From: Acidobacteriota bacterium
Lineage (GTDB): Bacteria; Acidobacteriota; Terriglobia; Bryobacterales; Bryobacteraceae
Assembly (NCBI GenBank): GCA_018268935.1
Contig: JAFDVS010000065.1
Coordinates: forward strand, 89,317-153,316
Reading direction: 5' to 3'
DNA: 64,000 nt
Position 1 is the first letter of the stretch, and every line of letters starts with the position of its first letter. The notes below the pieces were generated by a model. It had not been told where the DNA came from. It saw only the letters and a list, made by a program, of their open reading frames with translations, and made no database searches. This document shows positions 1 to 8,960 of this stretch, one piece after another. The position numbers and the translations under genes were made by a program.

Positions 1-642
1 CAGCCAAAACAACGCCGACAGCCTCATCACCACTCCGCGCGACTTGTGCAATCCAAACCGCGGCGCAATCGACTCGCGCCCCACCGCCTCAATCCCCTTC
101 GACAGCCGCCACGACAAACCCAGCAACACGACACCGCACAACGCATACCCCACAAACACCACCCGCGCCGGACCCAGACCCGCCAGCATCGAACCAACCG
201 CCGACGCCAGCGAGCCGCACAGAATGTACCACGCCATCGCCCGAGTCCTGTCCCCCGCCTCCAAGCTGTGCGTCAGCGCCGCCTGCTCAATCGCAAGAAA
301 CGGCCCGGTGTCTCCACCATTCAAACTAATCGCTCCAAGAAACATCGCCGGAGCCAGCCACCACACATTCGCCGTCAGCGCCAGCACCGCCCCCGCCACA
401 ATCATCAACACCGAACCCAACCGCAGCATTCGCGCCCGACCCACCCGATCGGCGGACAAAGTCACCAACAGCGTAATCGCCGCATCGCCCACCATCGTCA
501 ACGCCAGCAGCCGCCCAATCGCCGCCTCGCCATACCCGGCGGCTGAAAGATGCAGCACCAGCACTACCGAAATCGCCCCGAACCCCAACAACCGCACCGA
601 CCGCGAAATCAGCAATACGATCCCGTCGCCGCCGATCGCCAT
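1..642 (-). CDS. MFS transporter, N-terminal part (runs off left edge)
   Basis: The frame opens with ATG at 642 and stays open to base 1, giving the first 214 residues of a hydrophobic protein. It shows about six membrane segments. The loop after the second one reads LSADRVGRARML, which matches MFS signature A (G-x-x-x-D-R-x-G-R-R). The start lies two bases after the stop of the aldose-epimerase-like gene on the same strand, so the two are probably co-transcribed. Substrate cannot be told. The family assignment rests on motif A and topology; the C-terminal half is outside the window. Confidence 0.8.
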   Translation of the reverse strand, partial: MAIGGDGIVLLISRSVRLLGFGAISVVLVLHLSAAGYGEAAIGRLLALTMVGDAAITLLVTLSADRVGRARMLRLGSVLMIVAGAVLALTANVWWLAPAMFLGAISLNGGDTGPFLAIEQAALTHSLEAGDRTRAMAWYILCGSLASAVGSMLAGLGPARVVFVGYALCGVVLLGLSWRLSKGIEAVGRESIAPRFGLHKSRGVVMRLSALFWL

Positions 643-644
643 CA

Positions 645-1769
645 CTACCGCGGCACGATCTGCGGCGCGCCGTCCTTAACCACCACATCCTTCACACCGC
701 CGAAATTCTCCGGCACCTCGGCCAGAAAAATCGTGTATTCATTCTTCAGCTTCTGCTTCGCTCCAATCCACCCATACGCAGGCACCCCGAACATCTTCCC
801 CCGGTCCACCGCCTTCCGCAATCCTTCCGCATAGGGCGAATTCCCGAACTCCAGCCCCCGCGCAATCACCTGGTTGTTCCAAGGCTTGATCGTGTTCCGC
901 TTATTCTCCTGCCAGTCCGCCAGCCATGGATTCTGCGCCGCCGGATACACATACCCGATCAGCACCTGCATCGCCGGGTTGTACAGGGTAAAAAACTGCG
1001 TCTTCCGCGCCGGATCCATCTGCAGCGGCACGTACCCGCCCGAGCGTTCCACGCCCGTCATCAACCGCAGCTTTCCGCCTTCTCCCGGCCATGCCACTTC
1101 CTCATTCGCCACCATTCCCCGCGTCGCCGAAGTATCGAGCGCCGTCTTCCCCGGCTCAATAAACGGAGGCCCGAATGTCGCATGCTGCATCCACTGGAAA
1201 GGCCGGTCATACCCCGCCACATTCTCCACCCATTCCTCCACCTTCACATGCCGCGTCCCTTTTGCCAGCGTCACCGCGCGCTCCACCCGGTACTGTGTCC
1301 GAGGCAGCCACGCCGCATACCAGAACGTCATCCCCGCTTCCGTCTCCTGCACCTTCATTCGCTGCCACTCCACAATCGGAGCCTCGCCATGATTGCCCAG
1401 CCGCGCCGCCACTTCCTCCGGACTCGACGGCGGCCCATAAAACGGAAAACACAACAAATGCCCCATGTAGCCCGACGAGAGCCACCGGTGCGGATCGCTC
1501 CCATAGGTTGCATCGTGCACCGCCGGATCGTAGCTATGCGGATCAATCGTCGGATAATGCGGCACTCGCATCGGGTTCACGTTCTTCTTTGAATCCCCGC
1601 TAAGCAGCCGCACTTCAGCAATGTGCCCGCCGCCCTTCAACAGCGCCACTCGAATCTGCCCGTTCTCCAGCACCCAGGCATCGCGCCCGTACACCTTCTC
1701 TTCCTTCACCGTCTGTCCCATCAGCGCCGCTCCACAAACAATCCAAAAAAGTATGATTCTGGTTGCCAT
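645..1769 (-). CDS. Secreted aldose-1-epimerase-like protein of unknown function
   Basis: A 374-residue protein with a clear signal peptide (MATRIILFWIVCGAALMGQT) and no further membrane segment, so it is periplasmic or exported. The beta-rich body (GRDAWVLENGQIRVALLKGGGHIAEV early on, WMQHATFGPPFIEPG in the middle) resembles galactose-mutarotase-superfamily carbohydrate-binding proteins found in Acidobacteria; this is recalled family resemblance, not a proven activity. AAGGA lies upstream of the ATG. It is divergent from the antiporter gene, only 35 bases away, and probably forms a unit with the downstream MFS gene, which would fit sugar handling. Confidence 0.7.
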   Translation of the reverse strand: MATRIILFWIVCGAALMGQTVKEEKVYGRDAWVLENGQIRVALLKGGGHIAEVRLLSGDSKKNVNPMRVPHYPTIDPHSYDPAVHDATYGSDPHRWLSSGYMGHLLCFPFYGPPSSPEEVAARLGNHGEAPIVEWQRMKVQETEAGMTFWYAAWLPRTQYRVERAVTLAKGTRHVKVEEWVENVAGYDRPFQWMQHATFGPPFIEPGKTALDTSATRGMVANEEVAWPGEGGKLRLMTGVERSGGYVPLQMDPARKTQFFTLYNPAMQVLIGYVYPAAQNPWLADWQENKRNTIKPWNNQVIARGLEFGNSPYAEGLRKAVDRGKMFGVPAYGWIGAKQKLKNEYTIFLAEVPENFGGVKDVVVKDGAPQIVPR

Positions 1770-1804
1770 TCCATTTATCCTTAAGACTGACCACTCACTA
1801 TACT

Positions 1805-3061
1805 ATGGCCGAGTCACTCCTATTCATCGGGCTCATCGTGTTCCTTGCCCACTACTTTGTGGCGCTCTTTCAACGAACCCGTGTGCCCGACGTCCTGCTG
1901 CTCACGCTGCTTGGACTCATCCTCGGCCCCGTAACGCACGAAGTCACCCCCGAAGCCTTTGGCAAAGCCGGAAGTGTCATCAGCACCATCGCTCTTGTTT
2001 TGATTTTGTTTGAAAGCGGAGTCACCCTTGACCCCTCTGTCCTTCCCCGCGTCTGGTCTTCCACTCTCCGGCTCACTCTCACCACAATGCTGGCGACCTT
2101 TGCCATCGTCCTGGCCATCGGCATCTACTCACTGCAACTGCCGCCGCTCACCGCCGCCATGATGGCTTCCGCCCTCGGTGGCACTTCCGCAGCCGTCGTC
2201 ATCGCCCTCGTCAAAAGCATCAAAATGAGCGACCCCGGAGGCACCATCCTCATCCTCGAGTCCGCCCTCGGCGACGTCCTCACCATCATCCTCTTGCTCG
2301 GCCTGATGGAATCCGCCCGCAGCGGCCAACTCGAGCCCGCCAAAATCATCGGCAGCATCTTCGCTTCCCTGCTCTGTGCCGGACTCATCGGAGTGGCCGG
2401 CGGCATCGTCTGGCTCACGCTGATGAACACCGTCCGCAGCGCCCCTAACACCGCCTTTACCACCCTCGCCTTTGTATTCGTCCTTTACGGTCTCACCGAC
2501 ATCCTCGGCTTCAGTGGAGCCATCGCCGCCCTCGCCTTCGGCGCCACGCTCAGCAATCATCCCCGCATGGGCCTCGATCGCATCCCCTTCCTGCGCGGCC
2601 GCAAACTCGGCGAACTGGCCCACTTCGATCACATCTTCCTCAACGAGTTGCTCTTCCTGTTGAAGGTCTTTTTCTTCATCTACCTCGGCGTATCCATCCG
2701 TTTCACGGAAACCTGGCTCGCTCTCGTCGCTCTTGGCACGGTAGCAGCCATCTATGTGGTGCGCCTCTTCACCGTGCGGCTCATCTCCACCCGTTCCGAA
2801 ATCCCTTGGCAGGACGCGAGTCTCATGTCCACTCTCGCCCCCAAAGGCCTCGTATCCGCCGTTCTCGTTTCCATCCCCGTAGCCGCAAACATCGCAGGAG
2901 CCGAACGCGCCCGCGACTTCACCTACTTCGTCGTAGTGATCAGCATCGTCATCACTGCCATCCTCATCCCACTCACTACTGGCCCCTTCAGCGCACTTTA
3001 CCGCCGCTTGTATCAGACCCCTACCGCTTCGCAGCCTTCAGCGCATCCACCACTGCCATAA
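1805..3061 (+). CDS. Cation:proton antiporter (CPA family)
   Basis: A 418-residue polytopic protein with about 12 hydrophobic segments, typical of the Na+(K+)/H+ exchanger superfamily. The tract GGTSAAVVIALVK (about residue 130) and ESALGDVLTIILL with Asp157 correspond to the ion-binding core, where CPA1/CPA2 proteins have an N-D or single D. The ATG at 1805 (MAESLLFIG) is preferred; an in-frame ATG at 1763 would overlap the divergent gene and add a poor, polar leader. A TATACT hexamer ends directly at this ATG. The last 41 bases overlap convergently with the small gene at 3021-3296. Confidence 0.88.
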   Translation: MAESLLFIGLIVFLAHYFVALFQRTRVPDVLLLTLLGLILGPVTHEVTPEAFGKAGSVISTIALVLILFESGVTLDPSVLPRVWSSTLRLTLTTMLATFAIVLAIGIYSLQLPPLTAAMMASALGGTSAAVVIALVKSIKMSDPGGTILILESALGDVLTIILLLGLMESARSGQLEPAKIIGSIFASLLCAGLIGVAGGIVWLTLMNTVRSAPNTAFTTLAFVFVLYGLTDILGFSGAIAALAFGATLSNHPRMGLDRIPFLRGRKLGELAHFDHIFLNELLFLLKVFFFIYLGVSIRFTETWLALVALGTVAAIYVVRLFTVRLISTRSEIPWQDASLMSTLAPKGLVSAVLVSIPVAANIAGAERARDFTYFVVVISIVITAILIPLTTGPFSALYRRLYQTPTASQPSAHPPLP

Positions 3062-3296
3062 GCGCCGCTTGTTCGGCGGCCAGCACCGAAGCCGTCCCGC
3101 GCACGAGCTTCACCACGCCAACGATTAAGTCGGTTAAATCAACGGTATCCATTGCGCGTCCCGAATTGAGTTCCGTCACCACGGGACCGGAGGTAAACGC
3201 CTCCCATTCCTTCGACGCCCGCCGCATCACTTCCTGGGCATTCTTCACTTTTGCCTCCGCCACCGCCACACTGTTGCCATTGGCTTCAAATCCCAT
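3021..3296 (-). CDS. Small alpha-helical protein of unknown function
   Basis: A 91-residue, soluble, helix-rich protein (MGFEANGNSVAVAEAKVKNA at the start, VLAAEQAALMAVVDALKAAKR at the end). The start is well supported by GAGGAGAT six bases before the ATG. No domain is recognised. Its 3' end overlaps the end of the antiporter gene by 41 bases on the opposite strand. It lies 15 bases downstream of a possible 48-codon gene on the same strand, so the two may form a small operon. Confidence 0.65.
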   Translation of the reverse strand: MGFEANGNSVAVAEAKVKNAQEVMRRASKEWEAFTSGPVVTELNSGRAMDTVDLTDLIVGVVKLVRGTASVLAAEQAALMAVVDALKAAKR

Positions 3297-3311
3297 TTTT
3301 ATCTCCTCTCA

Positions 3312-3458
3312 TTAACATGAGCGAGAACACCAACCCGAATTCGCATCCGCTTGAAGCCCAGTGACGGCGCCATCGGTGCTCATTCCCAAGCCGCCAAAGA
3401 GATCGGCAAGGACTTTGAGAAGCTGGCCCGAATCATTTGGATCGGGCGCAGATTCCAT
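3312..3458 (-). CDS. Possible 48-residue small protein
   Basis: An open frame from ATG 3458 to TAA 3312 gives a 48-residue peptide that looks protein-like: an acidic start (MESAPDPNDSG), an amphipathic middle (QLLKVLADLFGGLGM) and two cysteines at the C-terminus. It sits 15 bases upstream of the 91-residue gene on the same strand. There is no good Shine-Dalgarno sequence, so it may be a leader peptide, a real small gene, or chance. Confidence 0.35.
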   Translation of the reverse strand: MESAPDPNDSGQLLKVLADLFGGLGMSTDGAVTGLQADANSGWCSRSC

Positions 3459-3515
3459 TGCCAATCCGGGAGTTCACCGACCATGGCCCGTTTTGACTTC
3501 AGCAGTCGAGGATCG

Positions 3516-4325
3516 TCAGCCCAACTCGCGATCACCTGATCGGCGACTGCGCGCCATCCACCGTACCCAGCAGAGTGCTACGCACACCAGACTCATCGTT
3601 GCAGGTTCCGGCACATCGGAGGATGCTGGCTCGTTCCCAACGCCCGGACTGAGGATAATGCTATAGAGGTGGGCGTTAGGAAATGAAGGATCGATGTAGA
3701 TGTGGGGGTCGGCTACGGCCAACGCCGTTTCCGTAGTGGATCGCGTTACGAAGGCTTGCGCCTGGGCATACAAGGTGATCGAGTCACGTGTGGACCCCGT
3801 CCGCACCTGCAAGTCGATGGTCTGCGAAATCGCGGTCTCGTCGCAGGTTCCGTCGCTGCAAACCTCAAACCCTTCGAATAGCCCAGCGCTCGTATTGATG
3901 ATTAACTTGGCGATGGCCTTAGCCTCAAAGGTGCTTTGAGACAGCAGGTAAATGTCCATGAGAATCGGGACCAGCTCGCCGTCAGTAGGCCCAACCACCT
4001 GGAAGTAGTAGAGGGCCGTTGCACTGGAGCCTGCCCCAAGGAATCCCTCTTTCGGAGTGGTTGCCGTCGCGATCACATGAGGAACCGGCGTAAGCGTCAC
4101 TTCCGCGCGCGCCGAAGACGGAACGCCCGGCCCCCCACCAAACTCACACAGCGTGGAAAGAAAGAACGTATTGCCCTCAACACTACAGAGCACCGACGTG
4201 GAAGGTGAAGACAGCGGTGCCCCTCCCGCTGGTGTCCCGGCTAACACCGCCAGTGCCAACAACCATAAACGCAGAAACGACGTTACCGAACTGGCCGAAG
4301 AAAGAATCCGGCGAGAATGATTCAT
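3516..4325 (-). CDS. PEP-CTERM anchored exported protein
   Basis: A 269-residue protein with a signal sequence (hydrophobic stretch FLRLWLLALAVLAGT, residues about 18-32) and a C-terminal sorting tag: VPEPAT, then a hydrophobic run (MSLVCVALCWVRWM), then a basic tail (ARSRR). That triad is the PEP-CTERM signal recognised and cleaved by an exosortase (EpsH family) in organisms making exopolysaccharide. The middle is beta-rich with no recognised domain. No exosortase gene is in the window. Codon use is less C-biased than neighbouring genes, which may indicate a different history. Confidence 0.8.
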   Translation of the reverse strand: MNHSRRILSSASSVTSFLRLWLLALAVLAGTPAGGAPLSSPSTSVLCSVEGNTFFLSTLCEFGGGPGVPSSARAEVTLTPVPHVIATATTPKEGFLGAGSSATALYYFQVVGPTDGELVPILMDIYLLSQSTFEAKAIAKLIINTSAGLFEGFEVCSDGTCDETAISQTIDLQVRTGSTRDSITLYAQAQAFVTRSTTETALAVADPHIYIDPSFPNAHLYSIILSPGVGNEPASSDVPEPATMSLVCVALCWVRWMARSRRSGDRELG

Positions 4326-4511
4326 GGCGCAACCTCCGAGTCAAGCGGAAATTCTGGGAATGACCGCACCACGCGGTTCCCCATCTGTCATGAGTAATCG
4401 CAATCCGGCCGCGGAACCCGACATATCCCATTCACGAGTTCTGCCTCTTGGCCAGCTTGGCAAGAAACCCAAGTAAACTCCCCCCTCCCAACCCCCACCC
4501 CATTTCCCCCC

Positions 4512-4517
4512 TACAAT
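4512..4517 (+). promoter_or_regulatory. Candidate -10 element for a leaderless transcript
   Basis: TACAAT ends seven bases before the ATG at 4525. A start site 6-7 bases downstream of a -10 hexamer would fall on or beside the ATG, and no Shine-Dalgarno sequence is present. No convincing -35 is visible. Confidence 0.4.
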
Positions 4518-4524
4518 AGAAACC

Positions 4525-7500
4525 ATGCGCACCCTGGCAACCCTCCTCGTGGCCTGCGTCTCATCCCTGGCAGCAGATGGACCCTATCTCTTCCAATTCC
4601 CCACAATGAACAAAACCCACGTCGCCTTCATGTTCGCCGGCGACCTCTGGACCGCGCCCCGCACCGGTGGCCCTGCCACCCGCCTCACCAACGGCAAAGG
4701 CGCCGAAGGCGAAGCCCATTTCTCCCCCGATGGCGCCACCATCGCCTTTACCGGAGAATATGACGGAAATGTCGACGTATTCACCGTCCCAGCCACCGGC
4801 GGCATCCCCAAACGCCTCACCTCCCACCCCGAAACCGACCACGCCGTCGGCTGGAGCCCCGATGGCAAGCGCGTCCTCTTCATGTCCACGCGGGAAACAT
4901 TCAACAAAACCCCGCAGCTTTATTCCGTCTCAGCCGACGGCGGCTTCCCCGAAAAACTCCCCTTCCCCATGGCCTCCTACGGCTCGCTCTCCCCCGATAG
5001 TTCCCAAATCGCCTACATGCCCCTCCTCCGCGCCGACACCATTTGGAAACGCTACCGCGGCGGACGCGCCAGCTACATCTGGGTCGCCCAGATGTCCGAT
5101 TCCTCCGTCACCCCGATCCCCCGCAAAGACTCCAACGATTACTCCCCCATGTGGATCGGCAACCAGGTCTACTTCCTCTCCGATCGCAACAACGGCAAAG
5201 TCTCCCTCTACAAATACGACCCCAAATCGAAACAAGTCGCCGTCGCTTACGACAATAAAGGCCTCGATTTCAAATCCGCCACCGCCGGCCCCGGCGGCAT
5301 CGTCCTCGAACAATTCGGCGCCATCCAGATCTACGACCTCAAAACCGGCAAGCTCTCCCCCGTAAACATCACCCTCAACAGCGACCTCCCCGAAGTCCGC
5401 CCCCGCCTCGAAAAGCTCACCCGCCAGATCCGCGGCGCAACCATCTCCCCCAGTGGCGTGCGCGCCGCATTCGAAGCCCGCGGCGAAATCTTCACCGTCC
5501 CCGTCGAAAAAGGAAACGCCCGCAACCTCACCAACTCCCCCGGCGCCGCCGACCGCTCCCCCGCCTGGTCCCCCGACGGCAAATGGATCGCCTATTTCTC
5601 CGACGAATCCGGCGAGTACATGCTCCACCTCGCGCCCCAAAACGGCCAGGGCGAGATCCAGAAAATCTCCCTCGGCAATCCGCCGTCTTTCTTCTATTCC
5701 ATCGTCTGGTCCCCCGATTCCAAAAAACTCTCCTACACCGACAAGCGCCTCCAACTCTGGTACCTCGACCTCGACAAGAAAGCCCCCGTCAAAATCGACC
5801 GCAGCACTTACCAGGACTCCATGAATGAGTTCAACGCTTCCTGGTCCCCAGACAGCAAGTGGATCGCCTATGCCAAACAACTGCGCAGCCACCTCAAAGC
5901 CATCCACCTCTATTCCCTCGAATCCGGCCAGGCCACGCAAATCACCGACGGTATGAGCGATGCCGCCAATCCGGTCTTCGATCGCAACGGCAAGTACCTC
6001 TACCTCACCGCCAGCACCGATGTCGGCCCCACCCTCGGCAGCCTCGATCTCTCTGCCTCCCAGCGCCCCGTCTCCCGCCACGTCTACGTCACCGTGCTCA
6101 GCAAGGCCGATCCCTCCCCACTCGCTCCCGAAAGCGACGAAGAAAAACCCGCCGAAGAGAAGAAGGACCCGCCCGCCAAGAAACCCGAAGAGAAGAAAGT
6201 CGAAGTGAAAATCGACCTCGACGGCATCATGCAGCGCACCATCCCCCTGCCTATGCCCGCCCGTAACTACTACGGCCTCGCCGCCGGCAAAACCGGCATC
6301 CTCTTCGCCCTCGAACTCCCCGCCATCATCGGCAATGGCATGCCCGCCACCACTCTCCAACGTTTCGATCTCTCCAAGCGTAAAGCCGACAAGTTCGCCG
6401 ACGGCGTCTTCAACTTCGAAGTATCCGCCAACGGCGAGAAAATCCTCCTCCAACAAGGCCCCGCATGGATCATCGCCGGCGCCGCCGCCCCGCCCAAACC
6501 CGGCGATGGACGCGTCAAAACCGACGACATCGAAATGCGCATCGAGCCCGCCGCCGAATGGAAGCAGATGTACAAAGAAGTCCTCCGCATCGAACGCGAC
6601 TTCTTCTACGATCCCAACCACCACGGCCTCGACCTCCAGGCCCTCGGCGAACGCTACGAAAAATACCTCAACAACCTCTCCAGCCGCTGGGACCTCACCT
6701 ACCTCTGGAAGGAAATGCTCGGCGAACTCAGCACCGGCCACGTCTACATCATGGGCGGCGACACGCCGAAGCCCACTCCAGTGAAAGGCGGCCTCCTCGG
6801 CGCCGACTACACGCTCGAAAACGGCCGCTACCGCATCGCCCGCATCTTCAGCGGCGAAAACTGGAATCCGGAAACCCGCGCCCCGCTCACTCAACCCGGC
6901 GTCAACGTCAACACCGGCGACTACATCCTCGCCGTCAACGGCCGCGACCTCCGCGCCACCGATGAAATCTACTCCTTCTTCGAAGGCACCGCCGGCAAAA
7001 GCGTTCGCCTCAAAGTCGGCCCCGATCCCACCGGCGAAAAATCCCGCGAAGTCACCGTCGTCCCCATCGAAAAGGAAGCCGGACTCCGCCTCCTCGCCTG
7101 GATCGAAGGCAATCGTCGCAAAGTCGATAAAGCCACCGGCGGCCGCGTCGCCTACGTCTATCTCCCCGATACCGCCAGCGGCGGCTACACCTACTTCAAC
7201 CGCTACTACTTTGCCCAAAACGATCGCCAGGCTCTCATCGTCGATGAGCGCTTCAACGGCGGCGGCAAAGCTGCCGACTACATCATCGATCACCTCCGCC
7301 GTCCGCTCTGGAACTACTGGTCGTCCCGCGACGGCGAAGACTACACCACCCCCGCCACCAACATCGCCGGTCCCAAAGTCATGATGGTCAACGAATACGC
7401 AGGTTCCGGCGGCGACATGCTCCCCTGGCTTTTCCGCCGCGCCAAACTCGGCGCCATCATCGGCAAGCGCACCTGGGGCGGACTAGTCGGCATCGGCGGC

Positions 7501-7779
7501 TACCCGCAATTAATGGACGGCGGCATGGTCACCGCTCCCCACTTCGGCTTCTGGAATCCCGACGGCAAATGGGACGTCGAAAACCACGGCACCGCCCCCG
7601 ACATCGAAGTGGAGCTCGACCCCAAGTCATGGCGCGAAGGCCGCGACACCCAACTCGAAAAAGCGATCGCCGTCGTCAGTGACGATCTCCAAAAGAATCC
7701 GCCGCCCTTCCACAAAAAGCCTCCTTACCCCGTCTATCACACCAAGTCCCCCATCTCCACCACGGGTGGGGCAAAATAG
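4525..7779 (+). CDS. Tricorn-protease-like S41 peptidase with PD40 beta-propellers
   Basis: An exported 1084-residue protein (signal peptide MRTLATLLVACVSSLAA). The N-terminal half is a series of WD40-like PD40 blades with the repeated F/W-SPDG signature (FSPDGATIAF, WSPDGKRVLF, WSPDGKWIAY, WSPDSKKLSY), up to about residue 520. A Lys/Glu/Pro-rich linker follows (about 535-570). Then come the tricorn core, a PDZ-like segment around residue 800 (NTGDYILAVNGRDL) and the S41 peptidase domain with NEYAGSGGDM; Ser961 is the likely nucleophile. Length and order match the tricorn family, which degrades peptides; here it would act in the periplasm. Likely leaderless. Confidence 0.93.
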   Translation: MRTLATLLVACVSSLAADGPYLFQFPTMNKTHVAFMFAGDLWTAPRTGGPATRLTNGKGAEGEAHFSPDGATIAFTGEYDGNVDVFTVPATGGIPKRLTSHPETDHAVGWSPDGKRVLFMSTRETFNKTPQLYSVSADGGFPEKLPFPMASYGSLSPDSSQIAYMPLLRADTIWKRYRGGRASYIWVAQMSDSSVTPIPRKDSNDYSPMWIGNQVYFLSDRNNGKVSLYKYDPKSKQVAVAYDNKGLDFKSATAGPGGIVLEQFGAIQIYDLKTGKLSPVNITLNSDLPEVRPRLEKLTRQIRGATISPSGVRAAFEARGEIFTVPVEKGNARNLTNSPGAADRSPAWSPDGKWIAYFSDESGEYMLHLAPQNGQGEIQKISLGNPPSFFYSIVWSPDSKKLSYTDKRLQLWYLDLDKKAPVKIDRSTYQDSMNEFNASWSPDSKWIAYAKQLRSHLKAIHLYSLESGQATQITDGMSDAANPVFDRNGKYLYLTASTDVGPTLGSLDLSASQRPVSRHVYVTVLSKADPSPLAPESDEEKPAEEKKDPPAKKPEEKKVEVKIDLDGIMQRTIPLPMPARNYYGLAAGKTGILFALELPAIIGNGMPATTLQRFDLSKRKADKFADGVFNFEVSANGEKILLQQGPAWIIAGAAAPPKPGDGRVKTDDIEMRIEPAAEWKQMYKEVLRIERDFFYDPNHHGLDLQALGERYEKYLNNLSSRWDLTYLWKEMLGELSTGHVYIMGGDTPKPTPVKGGLLGADYTLENGRYRIARIFSGENWNPETRAPLTQPGVNVNTGDYILAVNGRDLRATDEIYSFFEGTAGKSVRLKVGPDPTGEKSREVTVVPIEKEAGLRLLAWIEGNRRKVDKATGGRVAYVYLPDTASGGYTYFNRYYFAQNDRQALIVDERFNGGGKAADYIIDHLRRPLWNYWSSRDGEDYTTPATNIAGPKVMMVNEYAGSGGDMLPWLFRRAKLGAIIGKRTWGGLVGIGGYPQLMDGGMVTAPHFGFWNPDGKWDVENHGTAPDIEVELDPKSWREGRDTQLEKAIAVVSDDLQKNPPPFHKKPPYPVYHTKSPISTTGGAK

Positions 7780-7785
7780 CGGGTA

Positions 7786-8793
7786 ATGCATTCCGCAACC
7801 GCAGTCTGTCTCGCCGCCCCGCGCGGCCCCGTCGAAGTCCGCAGACTCGACATCGCCGATCCCGGCCCCGGTGAACTAAGAGTCCGCATCGAAGCCTGTG
7901 GCATCTGCCACTCCGACGTCATGATCACCGGCCTCGAAAAGCTCCCACTCACTCCGCTCATCCTCGGCCACGAAGGCATCGGCATTGTCGAAGCCCTCGG
8001 CGAAGGAGTCACCCAAGCCGCCATCGGGGATCGCGTCGGCATCACCTACTTCGGCGCGGGCTGCGGCCAATGCCACGCCTGCCAATCCGGCCACGCCCGC
8101 TACTGCGCCAAACAATCCAATCACGGCTACACTCGCCACGGCGCTCTCACCACGCAAGCCATCGTTGCCGCCCAGAACATCATCCGCGTCCCATCCAACC
8201 TCAACCCAGCGGAAGCCGCCCCCCTCTGCTGTGCCGGCTGGACCGCCATGGGAGCCCTCAACGAAGCCAACGTCCAGCCCGGCCAGTGGCTCGTCATCGC
8301 CGGCTTCGGAGGCCTCGGCCATCTCGCCGCGGCCTACGCCAAAGCGAGAGGTGTTCACGTCGCGGTAATCGACACCAATCAAGACAAACTCGACTTCGCC
8401 AAGGCTCAAGGCGCCGACCTCGTCACCCTCCCCGACGCCGCGCGGAAGACCATCCAAAAGGAAGCCGGAGGAGCGCACGCCGCCATCGTCTTCACCGCCT
8501 CCGCCGCCGCGGCGCCCACCGCACTCAGCACTCTGCAGCGCCGTGGCTCACTCATTCTAGTGGGACTCACCACCGACACATTCCCCGTCTCCATGACGGA
8601 AATCGTGCTCAAAGGCATCCGCATCCAAGGCAGCTACCTCGGCACGCGCCAAGACCTGGAACAAGTCTTCGCCATCGCCGCTGAAGGCAAAGTAAAGCCC
8701 CACATCACAACCCACACCCTCGCCGAAGCGCCGAGTCTGATCCAAAAACTCAGCCGTGGAGAACAAACCGGCCGCGCTGTAGTCAAACTCTAA
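7786..8793 (+). CDS. Zinc-dependent alcohol dehydrogenase
   Basis: A 335-residue medium-chain dehydrogenase. Catalytic zinc ligands Cys38 and His62 (in GHEGIG with Glu63) are present, with a further cysteine pair in APLCCAGWT. The structural zinc site is complete: Cys93, Cys96, Cys99 and Cys107. The NAD(P)-binding Rossmann motif reads AGFGGLGHLA near residue 170. It oxidises alcohols or reduces aldehydes in the cytoplasm; the exact substrate is not evident, but the layout is closest to the AdhP-like class. It starts six bases after the stop of the tricorn-like gene, which suggests co-transcription. Confidence 0.92.
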   Translation: MHSATAVCLAAPRGPVEVRRLDIADPGPGELRVRIEACGICHSDVMITGLEKLPLTPLILGHEGIGIVEALGEGVTQAAIGDRVGITYFGAGCGQCHACQSGHARYCAKQSNHGYTRHGALTTQAIVAAQNIIRVPSNLNPAEAAPLCCAGWTAMGALNEANVQPGQWLVIAGFGGLGHLAAAYAKARGVHVAVIDTNQDKLDFAKAQGADLVTLPDAARKTIQKEAGGAHAAIVFTASAAAAPTALSTLQRRGSLILVGLTTDTFPVSMTEIVLKGIRIQGSYLGTRQDLEQVFAIAAEGKVKPHITTHTLAEAPSLIQKLSRGEQTGRAVVKL

Positions 8794-8861
8794 CGTTCGG
8801 GAGTTTCATCAATCAAGAGCCCAGGTCCGCGGATGCGATGTGACAAGGGGCCGATGCGACC

Positions 8862-8960
8862 GAATCCGGCGCTTGGCCCAATCCGGCAGACTTGAAACGA
8901 ACCTTTGCGTCGGCATCGCTGGTCGGCGATCTGACAATCTTCAACAGATGGGAGCTCTAA
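8862..8960 (+). pseudogene. HigB-like toxin remnant
   Basis: One frame reads WPNPADLKRTFASASLVG then DLTIFN before a TAA at 8958-8960. This matches the middle of the HigB mRNA-interferase family (pattern W-x-N-P-A-D-x-K-x-T-F then VGDR-x-V-F-N). The N-terminal part is missing, a TGA lies just upstream, and the IGGNKYRLI core and C-terminus that should follow are gone. The remnant overlaps the start of the HigA-like gene, the normal order of higBA. Assignment rests on recalled family pattern. Confidence 0.55.

Noticed and set aside
1799..1804. TATACT immediately before the antiporter ATG as its -10
   Set aside because: The predicted transcription start would fall inside the gene; it may serve a downstream start or be chance.
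4930..7293. A 787-codon open frame opposite the tricorn-like gene
   Set aside because: Same codon-bias effect; the translation is repetitive and acidic and shows no known fold.
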